Below, in pieces: positions 13,248-16,422 of a DNA stretch of 16,422 nt. Numbering within the stretch: position 1 is the first letter of the stretch; the number at the start of each line of letters is the position of its first letter. This DNA is from an uncultured Clostridia bacterium (lineage in GTDB: Bacteria; Bacillota; Clostridia; TANB77; CAG-508): NCBI GenBank assembly GCA_944393275.1, contig CALXZQ010000014.1, positions 1-16,422 of the forward strand. The letters are read 5' to 3'. Position numbers and translations under genes: made by a program. The notes beneath the pieces were generated by a model. It saw only the letters and a program-made list of their open reading frames with translations, had not been told where the DNA came from and did not search any database.

Positions 13248-15002
13248 TTATATGTTATTGCAAATACATAATTTTATTTTTAACTTCCATAAGTTAGCAC
13301 GTAGATGATGTCCCCCTTCACCTGTTGGATTATATAATGTTACTAAAACTACAACTTCAGGTGATGAAATAGGCGCTACTCCTATAAAAGATGTAACATA
13401 TTTATTAGTATTTACCCCATCTTCAGATGTTCCTGTCTTTCCTCCTACTAAATATCCTTTAACTTGTGCATTTTTTCCTGTTCCCTCTCCTACAACAGAT
13501 TCCATCATACTAAGTACATTTTTCGCTGTTTCTTCCGAAATCACTCTATCCATCTTTTCTACTGGTACTTCTTCTCTTATATTATTTTTTTCATCAATTA
13601 TTTCTTTTACAACTCTTGGTTTAACATAAGTACCTCCATTGGCTATGCTAGATACTGCTGTTACCATTTGAAGTGGTGTTACTTCAAATCTTTGTCCAAA
13701 TGATATCGTAGCTAATTCTACTGGCCCCACTTTATTTTCTGCTAAAAATATCCCTTTTGCTTCTCCCGGAAGATTTATTCCTGTCTTTCTTAAGAAACCA
13801 AATTTTTCTAGATAATCATAATATTTTTCTTTACCTATCTTCTGTCCTAAGCTTATAAAAACTGGATTACAAGAATTCATTAATCCTTGTCTCAAACTTT
13901 CTGATCCGTGAGGTCTATAATATCTCCAACACCTTATCCTAACTCCTGCTATTTCAATTCCTCCATTGCAATTAAATTCCCCCTCTTTATCTGTTGTTGT
14001 AATTCCTTCCTCTAATGCTGCTGAAGCCGTTATTAATTTGAATGTAGAACCAGGCTCATATGTATCCGCAATTGCTTTGTTTCTCCATACAGCTTGCAAA
14101 TTTTTTATTCGTTCTTCTTGTGGTAATGTATCCCATACCCCTTTCAATTCATCTGTATACGCAGTATATGGGTCATTTAGATTATAATTTGGATACGTAG
14201 CCATTGCTAATATGTCTCCAGTATTTGGATTCATTATTATTACATTTCCTCCATCTGTACATTTATTATCTATACAGGCATTTTCTAGATATTTTTCAGC
14301 AATAGATTGTATGGTCATGTCTATTGAGAGTACTATACTTTTACCATCTGTGGGTGGAATATATTCTTCTGTTTCTCCTCCTATTTCTCCACCTTTTGCA
14401 TCTGTTCTTTTTTGAATTTTTCCATTCTCCCCTTTTAGGATGGAATCATATTTAGCTTCTATTCCGTCTAAACCTTGATTTTCTGCTCCACAAAACCCAA
14501 TAAATTGTGCAGCTAAATTATTATATGGATAATATCTTTTAGTGTCTTCATCTATATTAACTCCTGAATCTATTTTATTATCTTCTAACCATTTTCTTAA
14601 ATCATCTGCTTTTTCTTTTTCTACTTTCCTTGCAATTGTTTCTATAGAGCTTTTCTTACTTACTTTCTTTAAGACTTTCTCATATTCTAATTCAAATAAC
14701 TCAGATAATTTTTTTGCTACTTTTTCCTTGTTCTCTTGTTCTATATTTACCGGATTTACAGTTACCATTTGTGTTGTCCCACTAATAGCTAATATATTTT
14801 TTCCTGTTGCATCATATATAGTTCCTCTTTTAGGACTTATATTTCTGTTTAATGTCTGCTGCTCATATGCCAGATTCTTTAATTTCATACCATCTTTAAA
14901 TTGTATTACTGCAATTCTTATAAGTAGAAGAAATAGTATCAGCATTGATATCCACATAATCGTTCTCATCCTTCTTTTGCTACTTATTTTAGCAATCCTC
15001 AT
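13248..15002 (-). CDS. Class B penicillin-binding protein (SpoVD/FtsI type), C-terminus replaced
   Basis: 584 residues: short basic N-terminus, one membrane anchor (about 14-34), dimerisation domain with RGTIYDATG (59-67), linker with YPYNNLAAQFIGF (158-170) and an extracellular transpeptidase domain. Active-site motifs are S319-T-F-K322, S377-C-N379 and K522-T-G524. It would cross-link peptidoglycan for division or spore cortex; SpoVD and FtsI cannot be told apart here, and no PASTA domain is present. The protein follows the family up to NPTGEGGH (558-565), where relatives go on with QGG and a VLPYL-like end; here 19 unrelated residues (HLRANLWKLK...) follow, and no other frame restores the match. 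This looks like a 3' end cut by an insertion or rearrangement; the catalytic fold is nearly whole, so activity may survive. Start ATG 15002 has AAGAGGTG (15008-15015) 5 bases upstream. It is outside any dcw cluster: no ftsL, rsmH or murE neighbours. Confidence 0.88.
   Translation of the reverse strand: MRIAKISSKRRMRTIMWISMLILFLLLIRIAVIQFKDGMKLKNLAYEQQTLNRNISPKRGTIYDATGKNILAISGTTQMVTVNPVNIEQENKEKVAKKLSELFELEYEKVLKKVSKKSSIETIARKVEKEKADDLRKWLEDNKIDSGVNIDEDTKRYYPYNNLAAQFIGFCGAENQGLDGIEAKYDSILKGENGKIQKRTDAKGGEIGGETEEYIPPTDGKSIVLSIDMTIQSIAEKYLENACIDNKCTDGGNVIIMNPNTGDILAMATYPNYNLNDPYTAYTDELKGVWDTLPQEERIKNLQAVWRNKAIADTYEPGSTFKLITASAALEEGITTTDKEGEFNCNGGIEIAGVRIRCWRYYRPHGSESLRQGLMNSCNPVFISLGQKIGKEKYYDYLEKFGFLRKTGINLPGEAKGIFLAENKVGPVELATISFGQRFEVTPLQMVTAVSSIANGGTYVKPRVVKEIIDEKNNIREEVPVEKMDRVISEETAKNVLSMMESVVGEGTGKNAQVKGYLVGGKTGTSEDGVNTNKYVTSFIGVAPISSPEVVVLVTLYNPTGEGGHHLRANLWKLKIKLCICNNI
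13281..13313 (-). other. Candidate attachment site (attL-like) in the 3' end of the PBP gene
   Basis: The minus-strand sequence GGGGGACATCATCTACG marks where the PBP departs from its family. The CA at plus 13306-13307 is the proposed crossover dinucleotide shared with 5745-5746. Just inside the element is a 6-bp inverted repeat, TAACTT-CCAT-AAGTTA (13281-13296), of the sort a recombinase could bind. The boundary is inferred from protein-family expectation. Confidence 0.35.
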
Positions 15003-15264
15003 AATATCACCTCTTATCTTAATATATAATAGTAAAAATACTTATATGACTTTATTGATAAGTTATCTTATTTTATTTCTGCAATTACATACATTAAAAT
15101 AGTGATGATATAATTATAATAAAATAATCTGTACTATTTCAGATTATAAAATATTATTAAAAATATCATTAGTATTATATTCATGAATTTTTCCATTACA
15201 TTTTTACTTTTATTAAATATGTAATATATTTTTAATATTTTTGTATCCACTTTACCTTTTTATA

Positions 15265-15273
15265 TGATATAAT
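15265..15273 (+). promoter_or_regulatory. Extended -10 promoter of the 346-aa gene
   Basis: TGATATAAT (15265-15273) is a full extended -10 (TG-n-TATAAT); the best -35-like hexamer TTGTAT (15241-15246) is 21 bases away, too far to count on. The predicted start near 15280 would leave out the AAAAGG that precedes ATG 15291, and so favours ATG 15312 as the translation start. Confidence 0.55.
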
Positions 15274-15311
15274 TTAAAAGGTATTTACTTATGAAAAAGG
15301 GAGTGAAATTT

Positions 15312-16352
15312 ATGGAACAATCTGTTATATATAATAATACAGTTTTTAATAATTTATTTTCTCCAAAGGAATTTGAATTTCTAAACTATATGAATAATAG
15401 CTTAGAAAAAATAGATGATATAATAGAAAAAGAAAAAGCAAATGAAAATATGATTATCAAATTTATAGATAATCTTCATAATATGCTTTCTTCTAATAGT
15501 GTTAATATAGATTTAGAAACTACTAACAACTTGATTTCTGAACTTAAAAATATATTAAATTTACTTAATGATAATATTAAAACTTTGGAAAATAACAAAC
15601 AAACATATCATGAAATAAAAAACGATATAGTAGATTTATCACTAAAAGCCAATTCTGAAAATAATTCAAAAAATAACTATAAATCTTCTTCAGAATTAAC
15701 TGAATTAAGGACTAGACTTAATAATTTTGCTAATACAGTTGAAAAAACAAAATCACAAATATTTTTAAACGACATTAAAGTTGATACTTTTTTTACAAAA
15801 CCTATTGTAAAAAAATACTTATTATACTGTTCTAGTGGAATACAAAATATTACAAATTCTACAGAATATGTAGAAAATTTAGAACCAAATTCTCAAGGAA
15901 CAGAAAATAATTCCTCAGATTCTTTAACAAATTCAAAAGCTACCAATGAAGATAATCCTGTTCTAATAATATCTGAAAGAGATAAGAAAGTTTATCTTCC
16001 TTATTCAAAAAAAGAAGTTTTAACATATTTAGAACAGTACCCTGAACAATATAAATCTTTCGATGAAGTGATCTCACAAAAATTTATTTTTCCCTTAGAC
16101 TTTTATATAAAACATCCTGTTGTTGCTCGTTTCAGGGAGAGTTATTCATTAGTTAGAAATAAAGAATCAAAACCAAAGATAGAGGCCTTAAAATTTGCAA
16201 TAGATACTATGTTTCATTATGAATTAAACCCTGCTATCATAGCTGCTTGTAAATCTCAAAATCAAATAGAAAATTACTTATCTTGTATAAAAGAGAAAAG
16301 AGAAAATGAATTTACAGATTTTGAAATAAAATTTGAAGTATCTCCTCTTTAA
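15312..16352 (+). CDS. Protein of unknown function with coiled-coil N-terminus and conserved-looking C-terminal domain
   Basis: 346 residues from ATG 15312 (AAAGGGAGTG ends 6 bases upstream; an in-frame ATG at 15291 would add seven residues). No signal peptide or membrane helix, so probably cytosolic. Residues about 15-110 and 125-165 are helical and rich in Leu/Ile/Asn/Glu, likely coiled coil. An Asn/Ser/Thr/Glu-rich linker (about 183-214) leads to a compact domain (about 216-346) with VLIISERDKKVYLPY, KEVLTYLEQYPEQYKS, FIFPLDFYIKHPVVARFRES and LNPAIIAACKSQNQIENYL. The density of aromatic, Pro and Gly-free helical signatures suggests a real conserved domain, which I half recall from uncultured clostridial genomes but cannot name. 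It is transcribed divergently from the PBP gene, 288 bases of AT-rich sequence apart. No clear terminator follows before the window ends. Confidence 0.75.
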   Translation: MEQSVIYNNTVFNNLFSPKEFEFLNYMNNSLEKIDDIIEKEKANENMIIKFIDNLHNMLSSNSVNIDLETTNNLISELKNILNLLNDNIKTLENNKQTYHEIKNDIVDLSLKANSENNSKNNYKSSSELTELRTRLNNFANTVEKTKSQIFLNDIKVDTFFTKPIVKKYLLYCSSGIQNITNSTEYVENLEPNSQGTENNSSDSLTNSKATNEDNPVLIISERDKKVYLPYSKKEVLTYLEQYPEQYKSFDEVISQKFIFPLDFYIKHPVVARFRESYSLVRNKESKPKIEALKFAIDTMFHYELNPAIIAACKSQNQIENYLSCIKEKRENEFTDFEIKFEVSPL

Positions 16353-16422
16353 ATCAATTTGAGTTTAATTAATTTGTTTATATATATAAAAATAAAAGAT
16401 ATAATTATACTTCTTATAATTA

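Larger units (their letters stand above)
5746..13307 (-). mobile_element. Putative serine-recombinase integrative element carrying a surface-protein gene
   Basis: Inferred element of about 7.6 kb, with all genes on the minus strand: LPXTG surface protein, 48-aa TnpW-like protein, and two large serine recombinases placed at the end next to the candidate att site. The other boundary is where the PBP reading frame departs from its family (after GEGGH, plus 13308-13310). Gene order (cargo, then recombinases near one end) fits elements mobilised by large serine recombinases, which leave no long target duplication. No conjugation or replication genes are present, so it would be a mobilisable or transposon-like element. 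Both ends are inferred from sequence logic, not from comparison with an empty site. Confidence 0.4.

Noticed and set aside
14542..15102. 186-codon open frame on the plus strand opposite the PBP gene
   Set aside because: It lies antisense to the well-supported membrane and dimerisation domains of the PBP, is a Ser/Phe/Leu-rich low-complexity translation, and has no ribosome site.
1..16422. tRNA, rRNA, CRISPR arrays and riboswitches
   Set aside because: No tRNA-like cloverleaf, rRNA signature, regularly spaced repeat array or recognisable riboswitch core was seen on reading either strand.

Overview
This window comes from a low-GC (roughly 30% by eye) Firmicute, most likely an anaerobic, gut-type member of the Clostridia. 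The evidence is the AT-rich sequence with AGGAGG-type ribosome sites and TATAAT promoters, a flavodiiron protein with a clostridial-type short rubredoxin, large serine recombinases in tandem, and an LPXTG surface protein. Standard code; most genes lie on the minus strand.

Left part (1-5400): a small P-loop kinase of the FlaR/adenylate-kinase-like type (minus). Facing it is a Cu/Zn superoxide dismutase gene (plus) that carries a single -1 frameshift but is otherwise complete. Next come a two-gene minus-strand operon of membrane proteins (an unknown 518-aa protein and a multi-pass protein resembling DUF6688) and a minus-strand operon for oxygen/NO detoxification: flavodiiron protein FprA followed by a 45-aa rubredoxin that was too short to be called automatically. 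SOD, FprA and rubredoxin together make a small oxygen-defence neighbourhood. Four clear hairpin terminators and several sigma-A promoters separate these units.

Middle part (about 5745-13310): I interpret this as a serine-recombinase mobile element of about 7.6 kb. It holds a 48-aa TnpW-like small protein, two different large serine recombinases, and one long cargo gene for a 1275-aa sortase-anchored surface protein. That protein has an NPCBM domain, a Cys/His transglutaminase-like core, TPR-like helices, a discoidin (F5/8C) domain, two Ig-like repeats and a Pro/Glu-rich stalk.

Right part (13248-16422): a class B penicillin-binding protein whose family-typical C-terminus stops abruptly after GEGGH and is replaced by unrelated sequence, and a divergent gene of unknown function with a well-formed C-terminal domain. 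The broken PBP end and a short sequence just outside the recombinase end join at a shared CA dinucleotide to restore the codons G-H-Q-G-G-A. This is the strongest hint that the element inserted into the PBP gene, although the reading frame beyond these codons does not look like the rest of a PBP, so the model remains unproven.
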